A DNA stretch of 64,000 nt from Ferruginibacter paludis (lineage in GTDB: Bacteria; Bacteroidota; Bacteroidia; Chitinophagales; Chitinophagaceae), in NCBI RefSeq assembly GCF_030409685.1, contig NZ_JAUFQJ010000005.1, forward strand, positions 186,001 to 250,000, in the 5' to 3' direction. Of the stretch, positions 63,106 through 64,000 are shown piece by piece (position 1 is the stretch's first letter; every line of letters starts with the position of its first letter). The notes beneath the pieces are model-generated. The model saw nothing but the letters and a program-made list of their open reading frames with translations. It ran no database searches and was not told where the DNA came from. Both the position numbers and the translations under genes were made by a program.

Positions 63106-64000
63106 TTATTTAATTTTTTTACAGGGAATGGTTGCGCCACCCTGGTGAAGGCTAAAGCCGTCTACTTCTTTTTTATCATTTCTTGTAAAATTAATTTGAA
63201 TGGCAGGCTCGTTTAAAAAGAACGAATCTTCCTTTTCAGCATACATCACGCTGGATGGCTGGCCTGTAGGTGATGCCACCAGTTCTCCGTCTTTCAAAGT
63301 CATTACTACATGTAGTTCCGGTTTTATTTCATACTCACCTTCATACTGTTTCAGTGTGGCTTCCCGCAATTGTACATGCGGCTTTTCTTTTGGCAAAACA
63401 TACTCTTTATTGTACAGTATGGCGAACAGGCTTTTTGTAATATCATTCAACGTGCCATCCGATGCATTGCTCAGCAATACAATACAAATATCATCCGCCG
63501 GCACACGGGATATATTGGTAACAAAGCCATGAATACCGCCACCATGCCCAACCCTTCTTTTTCCTTCAGTACTGTCAATAAACCAGCCATAGCCATAATG
63601 TTCCTTTAATGGCGTAAAGGCTTTTTCCTGCTGTTGTTTCGTAAGGATGCTATAATTTTCCAACGCCTTGTGCCACAGGTAAAGGTCGCCGGTGGTCGAG
63701 TAAATTGCCCCGGCAGAAAAAGCAACGGTTGAATCAACAATAGACGCTGGGGCACTTTCTCTTGCCGTCAACTTGAAGTAGCCCGTGGTTTTATCATTGC
63801 TTTTTAAATGCGTAAAATCAAATCCGCTGTGCGTCATTTTTAAAGGTGTAAAAATATATTTCCGCACTACTGCTTCGTAAGGTTGTTTGGTGACGGCTTC
63901 AATTATATAGCCCAGCAACGCATAACCACTGTTGGAATAACTCCAGCTGGAACCCGGTGAAAAATCCAGCGGCTTATCTTTAAACATCGCTATTATCTTT
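63106..64000 (-). CDS. Serine beta-lactamase-family hydrolase, N-terminus outside window
   Basis: The frame stays open to the right edge, so the N-terminal third, with the SxxK catalytic motif, is missing. What remains (about 297 residues) shows FSPGSSWSYSNSGYALLGYIIEAVTKQPY with the YSN motif of class C beta-lactamase/DD-peptidase-like enzymes, and HGGGIHGFVTN (HxG-type box). A C-terminal extra domain (from VQLREATLKQYEGEYEI) matches the DUF3471-like tail common in such proteins. Likely an esterase or peptidase at the cell envelope; not necessarily a resistance enzyme. The exact start is not visible. Confidence 0.88.
   Translation of the reverse strand, partial: KIIAMFKDKPLDFSPGSSWSYSNSGYALLGYIIEAVTKQPYEAVVRKYIFTPLKMTHSGFDFTHLKSNDKTTGYFKLTARESAPASIVDSTVAFSAGAIYSTTGDLYLWHKALENYSILTKQQQEKAFTPLKEHYGYGWFIDSTEGKRRVGHGGGIHGFVTNISRVPADDICIVLLSNASDGTLNDITKSLFAILYNKEYVLPKEKPHVQLREATLKQYEGEYEIKPELHVVMTLKDGELVASPTGQPSSVMYAEKEDSFFLNEPAIQINFTRNDKKEVDGFSLHQGGATIPCKKIK

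Noticed and set aside
1..64000. CRISPR array, phage or restriction and defence genes
   Set aside because: No spaced repeats, Cas genes, nucleases, methylases or toxin pairs were found on either strand.

Overview
The window looks like chromosome of a Bacteroidota bacterium, most likely a soil or freshwater member of the Chitinophagaceae/Sphingobacteriia type. The grounds are a gliding-motility-type (type IX secretion, type B) C-terminal sorting domain on a 632-residue surface protein, TAnnTTTG-like -7 promoter boxes, poor Shine-Dalgarno use at most starts, many secreted glycoside hydrolases, and sensor kinases with the ELVIANKEL-type linker repeats common in this phylum. No rRNA, tRNA, insertion sequence, phage gene or CRISPR array was seen. 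Both edges cut genes: a gamma-glutamyltransferase at the left and a serine beta-lactamase-type hydrolase at the right.

Layout. 1-7 kb: secreted enzymes (gamma-glutamyltransferase, an unassigned large secreted hydrolase candidate, a GH30 lipoprotein). 7-16 kb: housekeeping and envelope genes (two DUF218/YdcF proteins, a VOC protein, cardiolipin synthase, small membrane proteins, a YitT transporter-like protein, an exported thiol peroxidase). 16-20.6 kb: a type IX cargo protein, a 42-residue lipoprotein, the relic of a sensor kinase, a DUF2071 protein and an exported VOC protein. 21-37 kb: a sugar-degrading zone with a DUF1080 + sorbosone-dehydrogenase/cytochrome c pair, GH29 and GH95 fucosidases, a GH16 and a beta-propeller glycosidase; an L-serine ammonia-lyase and a TauE/SafE carrier are placed directly in front of the GH95 gene. 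There is no SusC/SusD pair here, so this is not a classical polysaccharide utilisation locus. 37-45 kb: signal transduction, with a repeat-linker histidine kinase plus single-domain regulator on the minus strand and a PAS/GAF NarX-type kinase, NarL-type regulator and two more single-domain receivers on the plus strand. 45-64 kb: mixed genes (PIG-L deacetylase, lone Hcp, amino acid permease, GH3, an exported molybdoenzyme with its cytochrome b, M28 peptidase, MutS-like ATPase, MtfA-like peptidase, acetyltransferase, Met-rich secreted protein, GlcG/HbpS protein, AraC-type regulator).

How the genes may work together. GH29 and GH95 would both release L-fucose from glycans, while GH3, GH16 and GH30 act on beta-glycosidic links, so the organism appears equipped for plant, algal or mucin-like polysaccharides. 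The DUF1080/PA14 protein and the cytochrome-c-tailed dehydrogenase form a likely periplasmic pair for oxidative sugar handling. Several loci are decaying: a WP-repeat/TRP-rich secreted gene with a frameshift and an amber codon (56343-57463), an acetyltransferase remnant (37340-37528) and a kinase remnant (18429-18649). I did not find a defence island or an evident new multi-gene system; the best candidates for follow-up are the oxidative sugar pair, the serine lyase-TauE-GH95 overlap operon, the unassigned secreted hydrolase at 1504-3801 and the receiver-domain cluster.
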